Below are positions 44,562-53,122 of a stretch of DNA of 64,000 nucleotides, in pieces (the stretch's first letter is position 1; each line of letters begins with the position of its first letter). The notes beneath the pieces are model-generated. The model saw only the letters and a program-made list of their open reading frames with translations. It had not been told where the DNA came from and made no database searches. This stretch comes from Emticicia sp965283955 (GTDB lineage: Bacteria > Bacteroidota > Bacteroidia > Cytophagales > Spirosomataceae). Both the position numbers and the translations under genes were made by a program. The DNA lies in assembly GCA_965283955.1 (NCBI GenBank), contig CBDIQW010000001.1, positions 5,639,404 to 5,703,403 on the forward strand, in the 5' to 3' direction.

Positions 44562-46023
44562 CTAATTTGAAATGGTACTTTTTCGTTTGTCAATGATTTC
44601 TTTTACCTTTTTTATTTCAGAATCTACACCATTTACCAAATCGGTAATACTTGGTTTCACAAAGACATCGGGTTCGATACCAGCATCAGGCAAATTTTTA
44701 GCCACGGCTAAATCAGTACCAATGAGCGGAACATCTACCTCAATTTTTGAATTGGGCAAAGACATAAAAAAGAATGCACTTGAAGTTACCCCTTTTGGTT
44801 TCCGCCAGTAGGTTGTCCAACTACCGTGGCCAATTTGTACTTTTTAAAGGTTTCAACCATCATATAGGCTGCCGAACTGTTGGTTGCACTCGAAAGCAAA
44901 AATATATTACCAGCTAAACGCTCGGCATTTGGTTTAAAAATCTGAGGAGTTTCTGCTCCTTTTCCTTTCCATTGCCCCAACTGCGTTTTCTGAAAACCTT
45001 TTTCACTCTGATTAAACCATCCTTTTGCCCAATCGCCATTAGCTACATAAGGTTTAAGGGTTGAATCAATTTTCAGCATTTGCCACGTATTTTGCAACTC
45101 AAAATATTCGATTGGCTTTTCGGTAATGTATTGTACTAATTTAAACATTTCCGAACTATTTCCGCCTTCATTTTTCCGCACATCAATAATTAAGTTCTTG
45201 CCATTCTTTTGATTGTATTCTTTCAGCGATTCAAGATAAAAATTATTGAAGTCTGATTTTCCGTTATAATTATTAAAATCTTTAATAGTGATTGTTTTAA
45301 TCTTAACCAGCTAAATTCCATTTTCTTAACCACTTCTTGGTACTTTGCTTTAATAATTTTATCTCGCTCAGCATGATTCATGGCCGAGACAATCAACTTT
45401 TGAGTATTTTTCGTGGCAAAATCTGTCAACTCTAAAGTAAATAAATTATCTTTTACTTGAAAAAAAATAGGGTAGAAAATATCAAAATAACAGAAAAACT
45501 CCTTGCCATTTTCTAACAAACTCTTTCTCTTGGCATCATTTGAGCCATCGGCTCTTACAATTGGCACTAAAGTATTGATAATTTTACCAACTTTCACGCC
45601 GTTAATCGTTTTCACCTCTACACCTTTTTTTATCGTAGAATCGGCCGATCGAACAACTATCATTCGGTCGTCGATGAGTTTAAAATGAAAAGGCAAAGCA
45701 TTTTTTTTCTCAAAAACTTCTTTTTTCAAAAACTCTTCTTGATTGAAAAAATTAGGATACGCATGCCCACACTTGAAGCTTGAAGTCAATTTATGGATAT
45801 TTAGATAGGCTTCGGTTAGGGTTTGGTCTTTGCTCAATGCTTTTTTGCAGGTTTCAAAGGCCGCATCAATCACTGCTTTTGATTGGTATTTATACAAACC
45901 TGGGTGCATTTGCTCGTAAGATTTACGTAAGATTTCAAAATCTTTCTGTAAAGCGTCTGCCTTCAAAATAGTTTGTGCTAAAAGACTTTGGGAAATCAAA
46001 ATAAGAATAAATAGCTTTTTCAT
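44562..46023 (-). pseudogene. Exported S41 family peptidase, two frame disruptions
   Basis: A C-terminal-processing-type serine peptidase (S41), about 487 residues when joined. The ATG at 46023 starts a signal peptide (MKKLFILILISQSLLAQ). Helical N-domain: LQKDFEILRKSYEQMHPGLY. The first break is at 45295-45309, after KKMEFSWL; the other frame continues KTITIKDFNNYN...NLIIDVRKNEGG. The second is at 44788-44798, after VGQPTGGNQKG, where an A is missing from the A4G4 stretch; the third segment continues VTSSAFFFMSLPNSKIEVDVPL. The nucleophile region is LSSATNSSAAYMM. Two breaks in one gene may be sequencing errors or genuine decay. Confidence 0.83.
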
Positions 46024-46513
46024 AATCGTTGGTTTATTTGCTTCAACCTGCACCGTTGCGGTTTGATAATGCAAAGTTGAGGAGTATTTTTCGGTCAAAA
46101 GATGCAAAATATGATTTGAGACGTTTCAGATTATGATTTGAATTAAATTTTTGGATCTCGAAATTGATAAAATTTACCTTAGCCTTGACTTTCGGTCTAA
46201 TACCTTTCAAATCTTAGAAAACTTGAAAGGTATTAGAGAGGTGGTTTTAATAGAGCTGTAAATTTTGTAGCGAAAAGGCTGTAAATAAGCAATAGCTTTT
46301 CATAAAAGTAGAGTTGAATACTAATGATCCTCAAATATGAAGTATCAATTTTTGACAAAAAAAAAAATATGATAAACTCCTTGATTGTATTGATAAAAAC
46401 CATGATTAAACATTTGAATGCTTTAAATCGTATTTTACATACCGTTTAAACGTCTTCGTCAATTAATTTATCATGGAATCGAATCATTCATTAGTTTTTT
46501 GCTAATTTCCCAA
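46024..46513. other. 490-bp AT-rich divergent intergenic region
   Basis: Between the divergent S41 peptidase and LytS kinase genes. It contains the inverted repeat at 46197-46236 and an A11 tract near 46359-46370. I see no coding potential; promoters for both flanking genes should lie here but no clear TAnnTTTG was found. Confidence 0.6.
46197..46236. repeat. Inverted repeat with 14-bp arms (REP-like)
   Basis: CTAATACCTTTCAA at 46197-46210 and TTGAAAGGTATTAG at 46223-46236 are perfect reverse complements around a 12-nt loop. CCTTTCAAG-type hairpins are frequent in Bacteroidota intergenic DNA (recollection). Confidence 0.75.
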
Positions 46514-47548
46514 ATGAAAAAAAACGAGGTAGAAATAAGATGGCAAACTACAATATTTGGAGTGTACTTTATTTTGGGTATTATTCAGACGTATTCGGAA
46601 CATCCCGACCGAGGAATCTCACTTCCAGAGTTCGTTGGCGTGGTCAATGTTGTGCTTTCAGAATGTTTGTTGGTCAATCTTTTGGGCAATTGGCTCATGC
46701 TGAAGTACCCGTTTTCTAAGCATCCTCGCCAATATATAATCTATTTCTTTTTGCTATTTGTGGCGTTCTTGATTTATCGGTACCTAACGGCTTACCCAAA
46801 TCATGTTGATATTTTGAAGACTTATAACGAGAAAAACGATAAAACTTCACTCGTTTTTTTCTCCTTTATCTCAACCATCAATTTTGTTATTTCGTTTTTG
46901 GTGGCTTTAGGTTTATACTCTGTAAAAAAAAGCATTAAAATGGAAAAACGTGCCAGAATGCTCGAAAATGAAGTAAATATCGCTAAGCTAACGAGTTTGA
47001 AATACCAAGTGAATCCGCATTTTTTATACAATACGCTAAGCTATATGTATGCACAAGCACGACCTGTGTCGGATAATTTGGCCAAAAGTATTTTGATTTT
47101 GTCAGATATGATGCGGTATTCGCTCAATAAAACCGAAGAAAAAGGAGTAATTTTAATTGAAAAGGAAATTCAATATATCGAAAACTTTATTGAGATTCAC
47201 CGCCTGCGTTTCGGCAATGATTTTTACGTTAACTTTGAGATTGAAGGCATCATCATTGGAAAAAAAATTGTTCCTCTTCTACTCATCACATTCATCGAGA
47301 ATGCCATTAAACACGGTAAAATCAATGAAGCAAAATATCCAGTTTTAATTAAAATTTCGATCGAAAAAACACATCTAATGCTCTTTGTTGATAACTACAA
47401 ACAACAAGGCCGAAAAGACGAAACGAGTGGTATTGGACTTGAAAACACAAAAAAACGTTTGCAATTGCTTTATCCGAACCAACATACTTTAGAAATCATT
47501 AATAAAACCGATACTTTTACAGCAACTTTAAAGATTAATTTAGAATAA
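46514..47548 (+). CDS. LytS-type sensor histidine kinase (intact)
   Basis: A 344-residue membrane histidine kinase of the His_kinase/HATPase type. Four hydrophobic segments occupy residues 12-135, then a short coiled linker (KMEKRARMLENEVNIAKL). The phospho-acceptor is H169 in YQVNPHFLYNTLSYM; the N-box is ITFIENAIKHGKI and the G-box TSGIGLENTKKRLQLLYP. The ATG at 46514 is the natural start; the in-frame TTG at 46499 is not needed. Its TAA is immediately followed by the ATG of the LytTR regulator, so the pair is translationally coupled. The signal sensed is unknown; the sensor part has little periplasmic sequence. Confidence 0.93.
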   Translation: MKKNEVEIRWQTTIFGVYFILGIIQTYSEHPDRGISLPEFVGVVNVVLSECLLVNLLGNWLMLKYPFSKHPRQYIIYFFLLFVAFLIYRYLTAYPNHVDILKTYNEKNDKTSLVFFSFISTINFVISFLVALGLYSVKKSIKMEKRARMLENEVNIAKLTSLKYQVNPHFLYNTLSYMYAQARPVSDNLAKSILILSDMMRYSLNKTEEKGVILIEKEIQYIENFIEIHRLRFGNDFYVNFEIEGIIIGKKIVPLLLITFIENAIKHGKINEAKYPVLIKISIEKTHLMLFVDNYKQQGRKDETSGIGLENTKKRLQLLYPNQHTLEIINKTDTFTATLKINLE

Positions 47549-48265
47549 ATGATAAAAAAATGCCTTGTGCTGGACGATGAACAGCACTCGATTGATATTC
47601 TGACTGATTATGTGGAAAAAACGCCTAATTTGAGTCTGCTTGCTGCTTTTAAAAATCCGATTGATGCCATTTCGTTGATTCAGACAGAGGCGATTGATAT
47701 TGCATTTATTGATGTGCAAATGCCTAACTTAACAGGTTTACAGTTTTTGAAACTGCTCGACAAAAAAACCAAAGTAGTGCTTTGCACAGCCTATTCTGAA
47801 TACGCCATTGATGGCTACGAACTCAATGTGGTTGATTATTTATTGAAGCCGATTTCGTTTGATAGGTTTTTGAGGGCGGTGAAGAAAATCGAAGAAAGTA
47901 GTCAGCCTACCATTCAAAATTCTATCAATAAAACTGATGATGAATATATTTTTGTGAAGGCCGACTCTAAAGGAAAATTTATCAAAATTAATCTTCGAGA
48001 TATTCTTTTCATTGAAGGGCTTGGCAATTACCAAAAAATACAATTACCTGATAATCAAGTAATTTGCCAACTAAAAATGAAAAACATCGAAGACCAACTT
48101 TCAACTGGCGGATTTGTACGAGTTCATAAATCATTTCTTGTACCTATCCACAAAATTAGTCAGATTGAAGGCAATAAAATTATGATTGATGCCCACAAAA
48201 TACCTATTGGCGATAATTTTAAAGAAGCTCTATTTTTGACTTTGAAAGATAAAATTTTGCAATAA
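47549..48265 (+). CDS. LytTR-family response regulator
   Basis: A 238-residue partner of the preceding kinase. Receiver domain with acidic residues D9/D10 and phospho-acceptor D55 in IDVQMPNLTG, switch Thr/Ser region LCTAYSEYAIDGYEL and Lys of YLLKPISFDRFL. LytTR DNA-binding domain from about 140, with FVKADSKGKFIKINLRDILFIEGLGNYQKI and GGFVRVHKSFLVPIHKI. About half the residues match the LytTR protein at 1471-2190, so the window holds two paralogous systems. It abuts the kinase gene with no gap. Confidence 0.94.
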   Translation: MIKKCLVLDDEQHSIDILTDYVEKTPNLSLLAAFKNPIDAISLIQTEAIDIAFIDVQMPNLTGLQFLKLLDKKTKVVLCTAYSEYAIDGYELNVVDYLLKPISFDRFLRAVKKIEESSQPTIQNSINKTDDEYIFVKADSKGKFIKINLRDILFIEGLGNYQKIQLPDNQVICQLKMKNIEDQLSTGGFVRVHKSFLVPIHKISQIEGNKIMIDAHKIPIGDNFKEALFLTLKDKILQ

Positions 48266-48268
48266 AAT

Positions 48269-49180
48269 CTAAATCGTAGAAAAACGATAAAAAACACCCA
48301 ATGGTAATTTCTTATTGAAGCTATCTTGCAGAACAAGTTCACCCATTTCGGGGTTTTGTACGTTCTCGTAGTTTTGCTTAATAATGGTTTCGGCAATAAC
48401 AGCCGAAAATCCCATTGAGTATAGGTTCAAAATGAAAAAATGCTGCTTTTCATCGAGTAATTCAAGGCAATTTTTCAATAATTCGTTCAAACCTTCTTCT
48501 AATACCCATTTTTCACCGTCAGGGCCTCGTCCGTAGGCGGGTGGGTCGAGAATGATTCCGTTGTATTTTTTCCCTCGTTTTACTTCACGCTTAACAAATT
48601 TCAAGGCATCTTCAATCACCCAACGAATATCGGCCAAACCGCTGGCTTCCATGTTTTCTCTCGACCATGAAATTACTTGTTTTACCGAATCTACGTGTGT
48701 AATATCTGCCCCATTGGCTTTTGAAATCAATGAAGCCCCACCCGTGTAGGCGAAAAGATTCAATACTTTTGGCGTTTGAATGGCGGACTCGCCAGTTTTC
48801 ATCAACGTGAGTTTATCTTCAATAAATTTCCAATTAGCAGCTTGTTCAGGAAAAATGCCAACGTGTTTGAACGACGAAAGCGAAAGTTTAAATTTGAATT
48901 TAGATTTGCCTTGCATATAATCCATGTACCATTTTTCGGGCATTTTCTTGATATTATGCCACTCACCTCGCTCTTCGGGACTGAGTTGGTCACGACCTTT
49001 GGTTTTCTTAAATATAGCAGAGGCTTTTCGTTGCCAAACATCATCAGTAAGCGATTTATCCCAAACGGCTTGGGGTTCGGGACGTGCTAAGATAAAATCT
49101 CCGAAGCGTTCGAGTTTTTCGTAATTTCCTGAGTCGATTAACTCATAAGAACTGATGGTTGGCGTAAGTAAATTGTACAA
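48269..49180 (-). CDS. Class I SAM-dependent rRNA (RlmI/RlmK-like) methyltransferase
   Basis: A 303-residue methyltransferase of the RlmI-like group (SAM-dependent, PF10672-type). Landmarks: YELIDSGNYEKLERFGDFILARPEPQAVW at the N-terminus, FKHVGIFPEQAANW, the SAM loop LNLFAYTGGASLISKANGADITHVD, and the catalytic motif IILDPPAYGRGPDGEKW (DPPxxG). Target is probably a cytosine in 23S rRNA by family analogy. The start appears to be TTG at 49180 (LYNLLTPTISS aligns with the usual family N-terminus); no in-frame ATG is near, and the open frame runs back into the end of the preceding gene. It is convergent with the LytTR gene 3 bp away. Confidence 0.87.
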   Translation of the reverse strand: MYNLLTPTISSYELIDSGNYEKLERFGDFILARPEPQAVWDKSLTDDVWQRKASAIFKKTKGRDQLSPEERGEWHNIKKMPEKWYMDYMQGKSKFKFKLSLSSFKHVGIFPEQAANWKFIEDKLTLMKTGESAIQTPKVLNLFAYTGGASLISKANGADITHVDSVKQVISWSRENMEASGLADIRWVIEDALKFVKREVKRGKKYNGIILDPPAYGRGPDGEKWVLEEGLNELLKNCLELLDEKQHFFILNLYSMGFSAVIAETIIKQNYENVQNPEMGELVLQDSFNKKLPLGVFYRFSTI

Positions 49181-49215
49181 ATCAATACTGGTTTTGAACG
49201 TAATTTGTAAATTAT

Positions 49216-50760
49216 TTAAAACGAAGCATTCAAAACTTTCGATAAATAAATAATTTTCTTGACGTTGGTTTCTGGAATTTGTCGCTGACCCTTTTTCTGT
49301 CTGGAAGGTTTTTCTTTTGGGGCAGACATTTCTTTTATGACCTCAAATTTAACACGACTTCCATCAGCAATGAAATAATTTTCGTACCAATTTCTCACAC
49401 CACGGTATTTTGCAATGTATTGACTGTTTTTGGGGTCGTCGTTTTCAGTCGCAAGTTTATGAATATTGGGAGCGGAAGCACTATTGGGTTTCGACACGAG
49501 CAAATTACCTTTTACACAAATAGCTACGGCATTTTGCTTATTAATAGCCAGAACATCGTCAAGGTCTGACGATGTTTGTTTGATTTCCGTGCGTTTTTGC
49601 TTGATTAAATTCCCACTCAAATCGAAACTCGCCGTAAAACCATTTGAGTAACTGAAACCCGACAAAACTTGCTTAGTTTTGGTTCGCTGTATCGAATTGT
49701 ATGGATTCAAATTATAACCCACATAATCTGGATTATCGACACTGACTACCTGATAAGAAGGCTGGTATAAACTCCCTCCTACTAAAATTTGATTTTCACT
49801 AAAAACAGTTTGGCAAGGCAATAAAGTATAGGTACTCGAAAGTTTTTTGAGTTGTTCATCACTTAAACTCTCGTTGCCAATCAACAATTTACGGTAATCA
49901 TAAAATTTGGTCAAGATAGTTTTATCATGTTCAATTTTTGAAAAATAAATACCCTTTACTCCATTATTTGATTGGTAAACACCCGTCACAACATTCGTAA
50001 GCGAATCAATGACTGTTAGTTGAGCCGTTAAAGGAAAATTGCCAGCGTTTGATTGTATGGCATTTTTGGAAATGAGTTTTCCAAGTGTATCATACTTGGC
50101 AAAAACTACGTAGGCATTTTTTATAAACTCTCCTTTTTTCTTCTTCTCGTTTGTATAACCAGACTCTTTAATTGCCCATAGTGTCTCGATTAAATTTGTC
50201 AGCTGATTATATTTTATATGTTGTAACAGTGCTTTTCCAGTTAGTTCGGCAGAAATAAATTGACCTTCTCCACTGTTGAAATCAAAATCATAAAATGCTC
50301 CGCCTTTTTCGTTCATTCCAGCCACCAAAATTCGTTTTTGGATGTTAACATAACTTTGGTCTTGAAAATACTCTCGGAGTTCGAAGCCATTATTTTCCGT
50401 TTTACCGTCTTCCAAATCGAAACTAAATAGTTGATAATACATCCCTTGATTTTCAGAAAACAAGAATGTAACTCTTTCACTATCAACAAAATAAGCAGAT
50501 GGTTTTCGCTCCACATCCAACAGTACTTCGGTTTCCCAAACTTTTGTTAAGTTAGTATCAAATTTAAGAAGTAATGCTTTTGTTACATCTTTCTTGACAA
50601 ACAATAGCAGTCCATCACTACCTAAGGGTATTATTTTTTGCCAAGTCGGATTACCACTCACTTCAATTTCAATCGTTTTCAACACACCAGTTGCAGGGTA
50701 ACTTTGTGCTTTTAAGGAAGCTGAAGCAAAAACTAAAAAGAGAAAAATGTATTTATTCAT
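49216..50760 (-). CDS. Secreted protein of unknown function
   Basis: A 514-residue exported protein: signal peptide at the ATG 50760 (MNKYIFLFLVFASASLKAQ). No named domain is recognised. The N-terminal 100 residues (PTWQKIIPLGSDGLLLFVKK, KFDTNLTKVWETEVLLD) resemble those of the gene upstream (GFQVITLGEDGVLLLTKTG, QQTWSTNGELDEN), so the two are likely paralogs with propeller-like repeats. The C-terminus is strongly basic (KEKPSRQKKGQRQ). A longer in-frame extension to 50949 exists but is encoded by a tandem-repeat element and is not counted. It lies between an upstream paralog and the methyltransferase on the same strand. Confidence 0.75.
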   Translation of the reverse strand: MNKYIFLFLVFASASLKAQSYPATGVLKTIEIEVSGNPTWQKIIPLGSDGLLLFVKKDVTKALLLKFDTNLTKVWETEVLLDVERKPSAYFVDSERVTFLFSENQGMYYQLFSFDLEDGKTENNGFELREYFQDQSYVNIQKRILVAGMNEKGGAFYDFDFNSGEGQFISAELTGKALLQHIKYNQLTNLIETLWAIKESGYTNEKKKKGEFIKNAYVVFAKYDTLGKLISKNAIQSNAGNFPLTAQLTVIDSLTNVVTGVYQSNNGVKGIYFSKIEHDKTILTKFYDYRKLLIGNESLSDEQLKKLSSTYTLLPCQTVFSENQILVGGSLYQPSYQVVSVDNPDYVGYNLNPYNSIQRTKTKQVLSGFSYSNGFTASFDLSGNLIKQKRTEIKQTSSDLDDVLAINKQNAVAICVKGNLLVSKPNSASAPNIHKLATENDDPKNSQYIAKYRGVRNWYENYFIADGSRVKFEVIKEMSAPKEKPSRQKKGQRQIPETNVKKIIYLSKVLNASF

Positions 50761-50768
50761 CAGGTGAT

Positions 50769-50878
50769 GGTTATTGGGGAACTGGTTATTGGGGAACTGC
50801 GGGTCGCCCGTGTGGTTATTGGAGAACTGGTTACAAATAGCCAGTGACCAATCAACCAGTATCCAATTCCCCAGTAAC
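50769..50878. repeat. Inverted 15-bp (7+8) tandem repeat element
   Basis: Two perfect tandem 15-mers GGTTATTGGGGAACT at 50769-50798, a short CGGGTCGCCCG hairpin, and a third near-copy at 50814-50828. Reverse-oriented degenerate copies of the same 15-bp unit (ACCAGTATCCAATTCCCCAG) fill 50839-50878. Same inverted-array design as the heptamer elements, in the gap between the two secreted paralog genes. Confidence 0.8.
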
Positions 50879-50890
50879 AAATTGCCAAAT

Positions 50891-52487
50891 TTAGAAAGCG
50901 ATTTTATTGAGGTAAAATACTCTTCGACTACCTTCATTGCGATTTGCAATACGCTGGTAGCCCCAAGCTAAATAGTAGTTTTGAGTGCCAATATTCGATA
51001 TCATCGGTGGCAGTATCTCTTACTTTATCTCCTTCTTTCTGTGTATCAATATCGATGGTTTTTATTCCTTCTACAACTTCACTTCCTCGGACAATCTTGG
51101 TGGCAAGTTTGCCTTTATTACTATAAACTAAAGCAATTTCATCGCCTTCATAGCGGATTTTGACTTTTTCTTTCAGCTCCATACTTTTTACATTATCGAA
51201 GCTGAAACTATTATCCCAAATCAATTTACCGTTTAAATCAAATCCTGCCACAACAGCATGAGTATATTTAAACCCATCGAATTGTTGGTTATTATTACCA
51301 TAATTTGAATACATCCACGGATTCCATGCCCAAGAGTTTAAACCGTAATAACGAGCAAAACGCATGGCGTTTAATGAACTATAGCCAAATCCAAACGGAG
51401 AACCAAAAGCACTTCCATAAAAAGGAGAACCAAAATTATTATTATTTCTAAACTCAGGATAAAATACCTCTGCAACCAAAATATATTGATTGTCTTTTTT
51501 TATAATATCATGCACCAAGACTCGATAGTTGAGTCTTAGATCATCTCCTTTCCCTTTTTTCTTTTTAATTTTTTTCTCAATTTTCTCTTGCTGTTTTGGT
51601 GGCAAAAATTTAAAGAAGTTCTTAAAGTCAGTAAAACTGTGCATTTTCAGGTATTCTGGTGTTTCGCCATCTACTTTACTGATATACAAACCTTGAGACA
51701 TCGGGCCTCCATTTGACTGATAACCTCGAAAGCCGTAGTTTCCAATCATTAGTTGAGTTCCATCGTTTAGTGAAAATAATTTTCCTGTTAGTAATCCATA
51801 ATCTTCTTCGGGTTCAATGGTCAGTTGTTCGACAATTTTTCCATTCGGATTAATTCTTTTTACCGCCATATAACTTGAACGGCCTTTCTTTACTGAATAA
51901 GACACAACCAATAAATCGTTAGCCTCATCGTACTCAAGTGATGAAATACTTGCAGTTCCCTTTAAGCCACCAGCCAAAACCCTTGGCTGCGGTTTATTTA
52001 GGCCAACACTCATCAAAACAGGTTCTTCTTTGACCATTCCTGCTAAATAAGCAATGTCATTAAAGACTTTAAACTCTGAGACTTCAAATCGGCGAAGGTT
52101 TTCAAAGAAAAATTTCTGCATAATACCAATTCCAGTAGAAACCTTTATGATTTGGTAAAGGTCGGAATTGTATTTGCTAAATAGGAAATAAACATCTCTT
52201 CCATTGCGATGAAAATCAACCATAGATTGATTCTCATCGAGTTCTCCATTGGTGGACCAAGTTTGCTGTAATTGGGCATCCAATTTAGTTATATTGAAGG
52301 TAAGTTTACCAGTTTTTGTCAAAAGTAAAACTCCATCTTCGCCTAAAGTAATCACTTGAAAACCTTGGTCTTCGCCACGTGTCGGTAATTCTATTCTTTT
52401 AACACTTTGTGCATTAGCTTCAAAAAAACTAATGATTGATATTATTAGAAAACTCAATAAATACTTTTTTCCGTGTTTAATTTCCAT
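50891..52487 (-). pseudogene. Secreted protein, paralog of the downstream gene, frame-disrupted near 3' end
   Basis: An exported protein of about 530 residues. The ATG at 52487 starts MEIKHGKKYLLSFLIISIISFFEANAQ-type signal sequence, overlapping the EVE gene by 11 bp. The body has propeller-like segments and an unusual Asn/Gly/Phe/Tyr-rich stretch (NNNNFGSPFYGSAFGSPFGF). At 50983-50994 the main frame reads DIEYWHSKLLF and stops at 50934, but a one-base shift gives TQNYYLAWGYQRIANRNEGS and continues to a stop at 50891, matching the paralog's NWYENYFIADGSR-like end. One extra T in TATTGGC explains it. Function unknown; a co-transcribed paralog follows. Confidence 0.72.
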
Positions 52488-52887
52488 ATCCTTTTGAAAC
52501 AATAATGTCAAACTCTTCTTTTTTTAGTTGTTGGACCGAAAGGCGAGACTGACGAATCAACGAAACATCTTGTAAGCGTTCATCGGCTTTGATAGCTTTA
52601 AGCGTCACGCTATTGGGTAGTTTTTCGACTGGAGCTAAATCAACTACCACCCAACGAGCATCATCGGTAGTAGGATCCTGATAGGCCTCTTTTACAATCT
52701 TTGCAATACCAACAACTTCAACCCCTTCATTTGAATGATAAAACAAAACCAAATCATTGAGTTTCATGGCGGCGAGGTTATTGCGAGCTTGATAGTTTCT
52801 TACGCCATCCCATGTGCCTATGCCTTGATTAACGAAATCGTCCCAAGAATATTTGAAAGGTTCTGATTTTACGAGCCAATAATTCAT
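52477..52887 (-). CDS. EVE domain protein
   Basis: A 136-residue EVE-domain (PUA-like fold) protein. Motifs: MNYWLVKSEPFKYSWDDFV at the start, GTWDGVRNYQARNNLAAMKLNDLVLFYHSNEG in the middle, and WVVVDLAPVEKLPNSVTLKAIK. EVE domains bind modified nucleobases; proteins of this stand-alone size resemble human THYN1 and many bacterial members. Its stop codon overlaps the start of the secreted protein gene. A link to that gene is not obvious beyond co-transcription. Confidence 0.92.
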   Translation of the reverse strand: MNYWLVKSEPFKYSWDDFVNQGIGTWDGVRNYQARNNLAAMKLNDLVLFYHSNEGVEVVGIAKIVKEAYQDPTTDDARWVVVDLAPVEKLPNSVTLKAIKADERLQDVSLIRQSRLSVQQLKKEEFDIIVSKGYGN

Positions 52888-53122
52888 TGATAATTCTTCA
52901 GTTTTAGGTATTATTTAAAGTTTAACTTTCAAAGTCACAAAATTAAGCTAAAATCAATATTTTACTAAGAATAGCTGTACATTGATTTTATGCAATTATC
53001 AATGTATCATTCATTTGAGCTAGTTGAATCACGAATTACAATTAGTAATTTAATTTAGAATAATTCTAAATTATTAAATAAAAAATTGTTATTTTGTTTT
53101 TAAAATCATTTGTATGTAAAAA

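Noticed and set aside
50761..50949. A 63-residue N-terminal extension of the secreted protein at 49216-50760
   Set aside because: It is encoded by the 15-bp tandem repeat element and by the true 3' end of the upstream gene read in the wrong frame; the signal peptide starts at 50760.
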